From the NCBI GenBank assembly GCA_963575745.1, contig CAUYUJ010018903.1, forward strand, positions 33,978 to 97,977: a stretch of 64,000 nucleotides of DNA, given 5' to 3'. Shown here piece after piece: positions 32,403 to 41,259 of this stretch. A program made the translations under genes and the position numbers. How positions within the stretch are numbered: position 1 is the stretch's first letter; each line of letters starts with the position of its first letter. The DNA is from Prorocentrum cordatum (Eukaryota; Sar; Dinophyceae; Prorocentrales; Prorocentraceae). A model generated the notes under the pieces. That model was not told where the DNA came from, searched no databases, and saw nothing but the letters and a program-made list of their open reading frames with translations.

Positions 32403-32989
32403 TGGCCCCCGCCTCAAGGCTCCCGAGCGTCCACCCCCGGAGTATCGTTTCACCGATCCCCATCCCCACCAGCGTGGGCTGGGCCCCACTGGCCGATTTG
32501 CCCCCCCAGATGGTGATATAGGCCGTATCCCTCGGGCTTCGAGGGCTGTATCCCCGACTGGGGGGTTTAATTTTTTGGCACAGCTGTGCTCTAGAGCTCG
32601 GACATCTCTATTTTCGTCGTGCTTCGTGGTTCGGGGTTGTTCGTCCCCCTCGGCCCCTCCCCTGAGCCTGAGCCCCAGCTCCCCTCCGTCCTTCGATGCC
32701 TGATTGTGCAAGAGCCAGGGCACGCGTGCCACCTGTTTGGTGGGCGTCTCGAAGGGGCCGAGCATGGGGATGGGGATCGGTCAAACGATACTGGCCCCCG
32801 TCGCTCGAGCCCCGGCCGAGGTACTCCCGAGGGCGCGGAGCGGGCGGCTCTCGGGCTGCGCAGCGCCTTTGGTGGCCTCGGTCCGCCCACGGGGAGCCCT
32901 GCGATTGACGAGGCCCTTTGCCTCGGTGACGGCCCCTTTCCTGAGAGGCAGCGATAGGAGGGGGGAGGGGGGGGAGGCTTGCACACAGA
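32403..32989. other. No gene supported
   Basis: Mixed GC-rich sequence. CGATCCCCATCCCC near 32452 and GGGGATGGGGATCGG near 32766 form a distant inverted pair. Confidence 0.3.
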
Positions 32990-33115
32990 GGGGGGGGGGG
33001 GAACATCGACCTGGACTGGCATGTGGGGGGGGGGCACTGGCATATGGGGGGAGACTGGCACACTGGGGAGGGACTGGCATCAGGGGGGGGACTGGCACAG
33101 GGGAGCGAGCCATGG
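32990..33115 (+). repeat. GGGGGGACTGGCAT minisatellite
   Basis: Short units of G-run plus ACTGGCA(T/C), about seven copies. Confidence 0.75.
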
Positions 33116-33126
33116 CATACTGAGAA

Positions 33127-33267
33127 AAACTCGGAGGCCCGCGCGGACTTCTCGGATCGGCGCTGGAGCCCCCTGGCGGCGCCTCCGGCGCCGCCCCTGG
33201 TGCGCTCGGCGCGCCCGGGAGGGTGCTCCAGCGCCGATCCGAGACATCCGCGCGGACCTCCGAGTTT
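33127..33267 (+). mobile_element. Long inverted repeat, possible foldback element
   Basis: The left arm 33127-33169 (AAACTCGGAGGCCCGCGCGG, then CGGATCGGCGCTGGAGC) is inverted at 33225-33267 (GCTCCAGCGCCGATCCGAG, then CGCGCGGACCTCCGAGTTT). A 55-bp GC-rich loop lies between. Related arm sequence occurs near 29440, 29800 and 51160. Confidence 0.7.
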
Positions 33268-33317
33268 CCCTGTTTATGTCACTGCTTGTTCCCCGATCTC
33301 CACACGTCCACCTGTCT

Positions 33318-33370
33318 CGGCTACGCGTAAGAGTGACCCTGGGTAAGAGTGACCTTTGGTGCGCTTCCCG
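33318..33370 (+). repeat. M6-related end
   Basis: GTAAGAGTGACCCTGGGTAA is followed by GAGTGACCTTTGGTGCG, matching the left part of the element at 10318. The matching right end is not visible. Confidence 0.5.
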
Positions 33371-33589
33371 ATTTCCACACGTCCGCCTGTCTACCCATGG
33401 CAGGCTCGCGTCGTGTCGACCCCAGCGCTGGCTCCCGACACCGCGGGGAGCTTTCAAACTGGAACGATCGGCCGTCCCATGAACGCCAGATCGTTCAACG
33501 ACGGGCCGATTCTGTGCTGCGGGCGGCGTTCAACCTTGAACGCACACGCCGGGGTTGCCGCCCGTCGACACGACGCGGACCTGCCGTAC

Positions 33590-33752
33590 AAGACCACCCC
33601 AACCTAACCCGAAGACCCGAAGACCCGAGTTTCGGGTTAAGGGGTGTGTACGGGTTCCGCACGTGCTTTTGTCAGTGTTCCCCAGCACCCCCCCACCCAC
33701 ACTGGAGCTGGAGGGCAACTCGGGGCCTTCGGGTTGGGTTGGGGTGGTCTGG
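33590..33752 (+). mobile_element. M3 inverted-repeat element, copy b
   Basis: Starts AGACCACCCCAACCTAACCC and ends GGGTTGGGTTGGGGTGGTCT. It has the same ends and orientation as copy a, with a shared interior (TTTCGGGTTA, ACGGGTTCCGCACGTG). Confidence 0.7.
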
Positions 33753-33764
33753 TGGGCGGTGACC

Positions 33765-33990
33765 GTTTGGGGCGTGGCAGTGGACGCGCTTGTGCGATTG
33801 TCGATGATGCACCAGTTGTAGCTCCACTTGCCACACTCACAGATGTGCCAATGCTTGCCACACCGCCCAATGAGGAAACTTGTGGACAACTGACTGAACC
33901 GACTGCTCCCCGAACGCACGGGCGCAGGCACTGCCGCGGAGTTGCGGTGGCCACGTGGTTCGCCGTGAACCTCACCAGCTTGAGTCAAGA
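33765..33990 (-). CDS. Cys/His-rich coding-like segment, possible exon
   Basis: The minus frame reads SQLSTSFLIGRCGKHWHIC then ECGKWSYNWCIIDNRTSAS, with C, H, C, C and C spaced like a small zinc-binding module. Codons look coding. The frame then runs into the right end of M3 copy b and gains a tail HQTTPTQPEG, just as the RT frame does at copy a. No family recognised. A second minus frame is open too. Confidence 0.35.
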
Positions 33991-33994
33991 TGCC

Positions 33995-34195
33995 ACGGAG
34001 GAGGGAGGGAGGAGGGAGGGAGGGAGGGAGGGAGGGGGGGGGAGGGAGGAGGGAGGGAGGAGGGAGGGAGGAGGGAGGGAAGAGAGGGGGGAGGGAGGGA
34101 GGGAGGGAAGAGGGAGGGAGGGGAGGGGAGGGGAGAGGAGGGGAGGCGAGGGGAGGGAAAGGGAGGGAGGGAGAGAGGGAGGGGGGGGAGAGAGG
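33995..34195 (+). repeat. (GGGA)n / GGGAGGA tract
   Basis: Purine run of GGGAGGGAGGA units. Confidence 0.9.
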
Positions 34196-34296
34196 ATGCC
34201 CTTCCAGGCGCCCCGAGAGAACTGCAGCGAGCCTGGACTGGCCACGCGCAAGGAGAGCGACCCTGGGCAAGGGTGACATCTGGTGCGCAGCATTGG

Positions 34297-34465
34297 AGGG
34301 GCCCGGGGACACACAAATGAATACACACAAGTAATTAAAAGGATTCCCCATGTTTTCCCCTATTTTCTGGGTTTTTGCCTCCAGCCCCAGTCCCCCACAT
34401 TTCCCCATTATTCTCTCGGGAGTCGACGATGAATTGCGTCTGTGTGTGTTTTTCCCTCCTGAAGC
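34297..34465 (+). repeat. Dispersed ~165-bp repeat (R34), copy a
   Basis: Blocks in order: GGGGCCCGGGGACACACAAA, AATACACACAAG, GATTCCCCATG, TTTTCTGGGTTTTTGCCTCC, GAGTCGACGATGAATTGCGT, GTGTTTTTCCCTCCTGA. The ends are weakly inverted (GGGACACACAAA / TTTTTCCCTCC). An M6-like end precedes it at 34250. Confidence 0.65.
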
Positions 34466-34686
34466 ATGCAGGTTCGTCGCCAGCCCGATCGTCGCCAGCC
34501 CGACCGCAGCATGCCGCTCGCTCGCGATGCGACACCGGCGGCCTGCCTGCCCGTGGAGGCACGAGAAGAGCGGCCCGCGTGCCCGTGGAGGCACGAAACG
34601 AGGACGACACCGCCAATCCCCGGACCTCTGCCGGCGGGCGCTCCGACCGGGGGGGGCTCCTCCGCGCCCGGGGCCCGGCCCCTCGG

Positions 34687-34850
34687 AAGGGGCCCCGGGA
34701 CATACAAAGAAATACACACAAATAGCAGGATCCCCCATACTTTCCTGTGTTTTTTGGTTTCTCGTCTCCCCCCCACTGCCCAGCTTCGCCCATCTTTCCG
34801 GGGGAGCCGACGATCGATTGTGTCGGTGTGTTTTTGTTCCCTCCTGACCC
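34687..34850 (+). repeat. Dispersed repeat R34, copy b
   Basis: Same block order as copy a: GGGGCCCCGGGACATACAAA, AGGATCCCCCATAC, GAGCCGACGATCGATTGTGT, GTTTTTGTTCCCTCCTGA. Confidence 0.65.
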
Positions 34851-35210
34851 TCGCGCTCCCCCCCCCGCCCGCCGAGGGAAGCCGCGAAGCAGCGAGGCCC
34901 CTCCGGCGAGTGGCCCCTGCAGGGGGTCGCCGGCGGAGAGGGCCCCCCACGGCCACCCCGCGGCAGCCCCGAGGCTGGGGCCCCGACGGCCCCAGGACCA
35001 CCCTGGACGGCCACGGTGCGCGGGCGAGGTTCTGATCCCCGTGCCGAGGCTCGAGATTTCGAGGGGCCCCCTGGCATCGCCGAGTGTCAACCGCGTCGAC
35101 GCGCCCACTTGCGAGCCCAACGAGGAAGCGCACGCCTCCCACCCAGACCAGAAGGGTCGACGAGAAGATTCGGCGGCCAATTCCAAGGCCGCCGATGAGA
35201 AGCAAACGCG
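34851..35210. other. GC-rich, no gene fixed
   Basis: Open frames on both strands, no motif. Confidence 0.3.
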
Positions 35211-35246
35211 GTGTCGTGGTGTCTCGTGCACGAAACACCACGACAC
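35211..35246 (+). repeat. Perfect 12-bp-stem hairpin
   Basis: GTGTCGTGGTGT at 35211-35222 is inverted as ACACCACGACAC at 35235-35246, with a 12-base loop (CTCGTGCACGAA). Confidence 0.8.
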
Positions 35247-35359
35247 GGCGCCAGAGAGCAGCCTGTGGGCCAAAGATCCCCCCAAATGGCCCCAAACCGT
35301 CCAAGGAGGTACACAGAGGCAAGGACCACACGGCGGGGCTGGACGGTTCGGACGGCATT

Positions 35360-35660
35360 CATTTTTGGTGTTTCGGGGTTTGCAAAATGGAGTTTGTTGT
35401 TGGTGGGTTTTGGGGTGTTTGGGATCTGGCGCTTGGCATGTGCTGCTTGGTTCTTGGAGGGTGGCGTTTGGTGTTTGGGGTTTACGTTTGGTGTTTAGGG
35501 GTCATGTTCGGGGTTTGGCGTCGTGGGTTTGGTGTTTGGGGTTTACTGCCTGGGGCGTGAGAAGGGGGGTGTGTTCGGGGGTGTCGTTTAAAGGATGGTG
35601 GTGGTTGCCTACAGTTTTGATGTTTGCGGTGTTGAAGTTGGGTGTGGTGGCCTTGTTTGC
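35360..35660 (+). repeat. T/G-rich degenerate minisatellite
   Basis: Units such as TTTGGTGTTTGGGGTTTA and GTTTAGGGGTCATG, almost free of C on the plus strand. The rest to 35990 has no gene I can support. Confidence 0.7.
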
Positions 35661-35994
35661 CGTGGCGATGCCCAATATCGCGGGGGGGGTTCTTGGGGGC
35701 CGAAGCGGGTGCACCAACTGCACATTCGATGCTGGGGAACAACCAGGTTTGCTGAATAAGGGAGCGGGCTCACCAGGAACGCGGATGCTACTCCCCTGGG
35801 GGGAGGGGGTAAGCGGAGGCGTCCTGGGAAGGCCCACGGACCAGGAGGGCTCGCCGAGGGCCTAAGTCAGCATGTGCAACAACATCGGCGCCAGCGGCAA
35901 GTTTCTGTCTTGATGCCAGTCCCGAATCGCGGCTGACCCTGTGTTGTTCGCGCCTGCTGGGCGCTGCCAGATGAGGCGGCAGACGAAGGCGGCG

Positions 35995-36087
35995 AGCAGG
36001 AAGAGCAAGATGCAAAAGGGGAGGGTCATGATGATGGTGACGATGAGGATGATGACGCTGCTGTTGTTGTTGTTGATAATGATAATA

Positions 36088-36185
<98 letters not shown>

Positions 36186-36220
36186 GGTGGTGGTGATGAT
36201 GATGATGATGACCCACGCAT
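35995..36220 (+). repeat. (GAT)n with (GGT)n run
   Basis: ATG triplets with a GGT run at 36171-36192. Confidence 0.92.
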
Positions 36221-37587
36221 CTAAAGAGGTCAGAGGCTCCCAGCCCATAGTGCCCCTCGGACCAAGGCGTTTCCATTTGGCCCTGCGGCGGCAACGCACG
36301 GTCCGGTACCCGCGGCACCCTCGCAGACGCACGCGAATGCCAAGAAACCGCCCACCGCCCCGGCCGAAGCAAGCGGTAGTCACGGCATCCGAACAGTCAG
36401 GGGGACTCAGCCCGCAACAAAGGCACATGCGCGCCAAAGCAGAGCAGCACAGCCCCTGTGGCACAAGGCCGCCCGATGGACATCTTGCTTTGCGATGGCC
36501 TTCGGAGGCGAATCAGAATGCCGGTGGCGCCAACGACCCTCTCGCTTCAGCCTTCGCCTTGTCACGCGGGCAGTGCAACGACCGGCGGCCTGGCGCGCAG
36601 CACGGCTGCAATGCATTCATTCGGCGCGCACGGCCCGAGCCGAAGCCAACAGTGCACATCGGCAGAGCAACGCAGTCCCTTTTTGGCTCCTGGCCACCCA
36701 CGCGGACATCGTCGCGCCGCCGCTGCTTGCGGAGCGCGATCGAGGACCTCGGCGGAGCCACCTGCGCCCTCGGTTCGCTCTCCGCTGTCTTGCCCCGAAC
36801 GGCACTGACACAGCGGCGAGCGCTGCCGCGGAACGCGCCAGCGCAGCTACATTGAGCAGAGCGCACGCCGCGGCTAGGGCCTGCCGCCCACCTAAGCAGA
36901 CAACGGCACGCAGAGTGCACTTCCTTCGACGCTGGGAATATGAAATCCAACGCAGAGCAACACCGTCCCGTCGTCGCGAGGCCACTCACTGGACGTCGAT
37001 GATCTGCGATGGCGCGGAGCCCGATCCAGAGCGTCGGTAGCAAGTCACCTACGCTCACTGTTCAGCTTCCCAGAGCGGAGGCTGACAGCGCACCCTGGAC
37101 GACAGGCGAGACGAGCGCGCCGAGCGCGAGGCCATGCACCAGTGCACCGAGCCAGAGCTACGCACAGGCGAGAGGCAAGAAGCCTCGGCAACTGCAGGGC
37201 AACTATCCCTCGGCTCCTGGCCAAATTGAGGGACACCTTGCTCTGCCGGTGCCATCGGGGCCCGATCCAGCGTGTCGGCGAGGATACGCGCCTGGCTCGG
37301 CTTTCGCTCGACGCCCGAAAAGCCAGGCGCGGCAGACAGATTGCAGCATGCACCGGGCCCATGTAATGCACGCGGGGAGAGCGGCAAGCGATGCACCTCG
37401 CCGCCGACAGCAGATCAACTCGCCCCTAAGGCACCTGGCTACGCTCTGGACTAGATGCTTGGCCGCCGACATCGGAGTCCGATCCCACGTGCGAGCAGGT
37501 GCCCACATACCCGGATCGGCTCCCACTCGGAAGCGCAGCCTCCGACGCAGAGGCACCGTCGAGGCGCGCAGACAGATCGCGGCACGC
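36221..37587. other. GC-rich region with faint repeats, no gene fixed
   Basis: All six frames have long openings. Blocks such as CCCGATCCAGAGCGTCGG at 37018 and CCCGATCCAGCGTGTCGG at 37259, and GGCTCCTGGCCA at 36679 and 37213, hint at an old repeat of irregular period. I see no recognisable protein. Confidence 0.3.
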
Positions 37588-37618
<31 letters not shown>

Positions 37619-37975
37619 GGATGCTGATGATTTCGGTTATGACGATGATGATGATGATGATGATGATGGTGATTCTGATGATGACGATGATGCTGGTATT
37701 GAGGGCCAGGAAGAAGGCCAGGAAGTAAGAACGACACGAAAGACGAGGAGAGGACGAGAGGAGCAGGACCAATAGGATGATGCTGGTGATGATGACGGGG
37801 AGGAGGCTGACGATGGTATGATGATGTTGATGTTGCTGTTGTGGGTGATGATGGTGATGAGGATTATGATAACGATGATGATGACGACGACGATGATGCT
37901 GCTGCTGATGATGATGATGATGATGATGACGACGATTCTGATGACGATGATGGTGATGACGATGATGATTCATTT
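37588..37975 (+). repeat. (GAT)n field
   Basis: ATG/GAT triplets with GAC, TGC and TTC variants, interrupted by a purine-rich segment at 37695-37770. Confidence 0.9.
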
Positions 37976-38079
37976 TCAAGGGCAGCGCTGCGGTCCTACA
38001 CTGCTGGCTAAAAAATGGAAGCGCGGCGAATGTACAAGTGAAGTCTACCCCAACTGGCACGAAGCAAATGCCACTACGA

Positions 38080-38228
38080 CCACGTCGGGCGTGTCCTCCT
38101 ACAGGCGGATTTTCGAGGGAAAATGTCAAAAATGTACAAAAAGATGCAAAAATTCCGTGAACTCGTCCCCCGACTATTTTTTGACTATTTTTGAATTGTC
38201 CTCCTGTAGAAGGATACGCCCGACCTAA
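38080..38228 (+). mobile_element. M1 MITE-like element, copy c, with 8-bp target duplication
   Basis: Contains ACGTCGGGCGTGTCCTCCTA at the left and AAGGATACGCCCGACCTAA at the right. It is flanked by CACTACGA at 38072-38079 and 38229-38236. Confidence 0.85.
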
Positions 38229-38389
38229 CACTACGAGCCGCCTTCCGGCAGCAGTGTCCAAAAGCGGGGTCACGAATGTGTCGCGGAGCGGGGCCAGGGA
38301 TCTTGGCCCCACCCCGCGGAGCGGGACTACACTGCCCACATTAAGACGAGACTGACTATCTTCTGGTCCAGATGAAGGGGAGCATTATG

Positions 38390-38393
38390 ATAG

Positions 38394-38467
<74 letters not shown>

Positions 38468-38508
38468 CTGATGCTGACGCTGACGCTGATGCTGACGCTG
38501 ACGCTGAC

Positions 38509-38582
<74 letters not shown>

Positions 38583-38600
38583 CGATGACGATGCTGCATG
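38390..38600 (+). repeat. (GAT)n microsatellite
   Basis: Clean ATG triplets with a (GCTGAC)n interruption at 38465-38512. Confidence 0.92.
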
Positions 38601-38700
38601 CAGGGCTGGACGTAAACGTGTTCTGTTTGTTCTGGTTTCGTTTTGCTTTTCGTCGAAAACAAGCCGAAGTCCAGCAAAGCATCGTTTAGGTCCAGCCCTG
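38601..38700 (+). mobile_element. M2 foldback element, copy c, with 8-9-bp target duplication
   Basis: Starts CAGGGCTGGACGTAAACG and ends CGTTTAGGTCCAGCCCTG. It is flanked by identical GCTGCATG at 38593-38600 and 38701-38708. It is the shortest copy (100 bp), lacking part of the interior. Confidence 0.88.
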
Positions 38701-39193
38701 GCTGCATGCCCGAGCAGTCTCACACCCGATGTCTGATCATATGATCTCGGCGATCTGCCACGGCAGAGTGGCACAGCGCGTCCCATGGGCATGACAAGCG
38801 ACCTGACGCAACGCACGAGCCTCCAGTACGGCACACACTGTCTGCATGATCGTCAGCCACTTCTCTGCGGGGAAGACGAGGAGAAGGAGGAGGAAAGAGG
38901 GGGTGGAGACAGGGAGGAAGCGAAGAAAACGCCCAAGTCGCGCGCGAAACGAGGAGGAGGAGGAGGAGGAGGAGGAGGAGGAGGAGGAGGAGGATCGTCT
39001 CAGACTGTCAGACCTCTCAGCAAAAGGAGCTGCTCGCAGCTCAACGCCACCGCTGCTGCCGCAGCTGGGACGATGCCGAGCCACAGGCCGTCCGCACGCC
39101 GCCCGGCCACGCGGGGCTCGCCGAGCGTCGGCTCCGGCCGGGCGCGTCCTCCCGCAGGCGGCTTCTGGTATCCTCCGCGGGTGTCCTCCTCGT
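38701..39193. other. No gene fixed; (GGA)n at 38950-38995
   Basis: Mixed sequence with a purine tract at 38870-38995, then GC-rich sequence. Confidence 0.4.
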
Positions 39194-39270
39194 GGAGGGG
39201 CCCTCTGACGCGCGCACTTCGGCTGCCAGGCGGGCTTGTACCGAAGTGCGCGCGCGTGGAGGGGCCCTCC
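39194..39270 (+). repeat. Inverted repeat, ~29-bp arms
   Basis: GGAGGGGCCCTCTGACGCGC then GCACTTCGG is inverted as CCGAAGTGCGCGCGCG then TGGAGGGGCCCTCC, around an 18-base loop. A third partial copy (GAGACCCTCTGACAGCGCGC) follows near 39327. Confidence 0.75.
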
Positions 39271-40034
39271 CGTGCAGGCGGCTTTGGTCTCCTCCGACTC
39301 GAGCGTCGGCGCACCTTTCTCTCCAGGAGAGACCCTCTGACAGCGCGCGCTCCGGCTGCCAGGCGCACGCGCGCCGGCTCGGCCCCGGTGGGGCCGCGAG
39401 CCGCGGCCCGCGCGGCGGGCCGTGCCCCGCGGGCGCGGGCGCCGAGCCCCCCCGTGCAGAGCGGCAGTTTCCTGCCTGGACCCAGCGCTGTGGGTGCCCG
39501 GGGGCCAGCTCCGCAGCTTGCCTACAGCTCATGTGAACATACAGTCAGCCCGTAAAACAAGGATGCGCGATAAGGATGCGAGGCCCGAGCGGGGCGCGAC
39601 CAACAAAAGTGGCCAAGGATGCGCCGAGGAGGCAAGGATGCAAGGGTACCCTGCCCGTCCTTGCTCTGCGGGTTGACTGTTGGGAAAACCAACATCGCCT
39701 CAAAAATTGAAGAGCGTTTCCCGGATAGCCCCTTACGAGCCAAGAGGGCTTCAGATAAGAAGCCGGAAGGTAGTGGTGCCAGCGAACCGCCCACCCTCGC
39801 CGCTCCAGAATTCCCGCAGCGGCCTGGGCAACTTCCGACCCCGACCAGCGCGCCGAGGATGCTTTTGTCCCCAGCCTTGCGAGAGGGGTTCCCGTTTAGT
39901 GTTCACCTGGGGGGGGAACCCCGGGGACATGGCCCCGGCCGCGCGACGAACGCCGGCAAAAGTCAGGCGGAAAACGGCCCCATTTCGGCGGACGCGCTTT
40001 CGGGCGGCACGGGCGGCGCCAAGATGATCCGTAG
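39271..40034. other. GC-rich, no gene fixed
   Basis: Open frames without motifs. AAGGATGCG recurs at 39560-39640 as a short repeat. Confidence 0.3.
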
Positions 40035-40900
40035 GATGGCCCAAGAGGGCCACGTGCCGCCGACTGAGCGGCCCAGACGGCCCAGGGAGCCCCGAAGAGG
40101 GTCTGGGAGGCCTCCAAGAGGCTCCCCGGGAGAGCCCCAAGAGTCAAAATTCATCGGTTTGCCGCAGGTTTTTGAAGGTTCTTCGCGTTCTCGCCTGTTG
40201 GGCTTCCCGACGCTCGAAGACGACCCCAGACACCCCAAAGATCCCCCCAAGACCTGAGAGGACCCCAAGACAGCGCCGGGACGGTCCAAGACGCCTTCAG
40301 GACAGCCCCAGCGGCCTCCAAGACGGCGTCAGAAGGCCCCAGGAACGCTCCAAGAGAGCCCCCGGAGAGGAGGCAGGGACCGACATTTCCGGGCTCCCGC
40401 CCGAAGAGACCCCCAGGAGGCCCCAAGAGGCCCCCAGGAGGCCCCCAAGAGGCCTCCAAGAGGCCCCGAAAAGCTTCGAAGAGGCCTCCAGGAACTCCCC
40501 AGAAGCCTCCCAAACGGCCCCAATGACCCCCCGAGAGAGCCCCACGATGGCAGGTGACATCCCGACAAATCCTCACAGCCCCAAGCGGACAACACGGGAA
40601 TCAACGCCACGCGCTCTATGGACATCTTCTTATTTGCTGCTCTCTTGCTCGAAAGTCACACCCACTTGTCCTCCAAGAGGTATCCCAAGAGACCCCCAAT
40701 AGTCCAAACTCATATATTTCTTTCAATTGCTTCAAATCTTCTCTGTTTTAGGCTTTCCGGCTAAGCCCCCAGGAGAGCCCCAATACTCGCCCAAGAGGGC
40801 CCCGAGATGGTCGGAGACGCCCCAGGGCCCGAAGACTGCCCAACACGGCTCCAAGATGGTCGGAAACGCCCCGACAAAGTAGTCCAGCATCAAACGGACA
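40035..40900 (-). repeat. Higher-order satellite (S40), reversed orientation
   Basis: CCAAGACGGCCC, CCAAGAGGCCCC and CCAGGAGGCC blocks are the reverse complement of the array at 41.3-44.2 kb. The same linker is present, reversed (AGGTTTTTGAAGG ... TTCCCGACGCTCGAAG at 40167-40215). An insert at 40575-40665 (CAAGCGGACAACACGGGAAT ... AGTCACACCCACT) recurs at 40888-41030. Confidence 0.75.
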
Positions 40901-41054
40901 GCACGGGAACCAACATAACGCGCCCGAGCGCGGCGCGGCGTCAAGCGGGCAGCACGGGAATCAGCATTGCGCGCCCTATAGGCATCCTCTTCTTTGCTTT
41001 TCCTTTCCTCGCAAGTCACGCCCACTCGTGCTCCGAGGTCGGGGTTCGCGGCAA

Positions 41055-41071
41055 TATATATATATACATAC

Positions 41072-41115
<44 letters not shown>
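41055..41115 (+). repeat. TA/ACAT microsatellite at the satellite orientation switch
   Basis: ATATATATACATACATACAT and (TA)n. Satellite blocks point one way to the left and the other way to the right. Confidence 0.85.
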
Positions 41116-41259
41116 TAGAACCATCGCGCGCGCTTCGCGCGCGCTCAGGTTCCAGCCCAGGCCGGGGGGGGCGCTGGACGATCTTGGACAAAGCTATCAA
41201 GCACAGGCGCGCGACGGCATCTGAGGAGCTTCTGGGGTGTTCGGCATGCTTCGTCAACT

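Noticed and set aside
36221-37587. Long plus and minus frames as a gene
   Set aside because: Up to six overlapping openings, no frame stands out, and faint internal repeats explain the openness.
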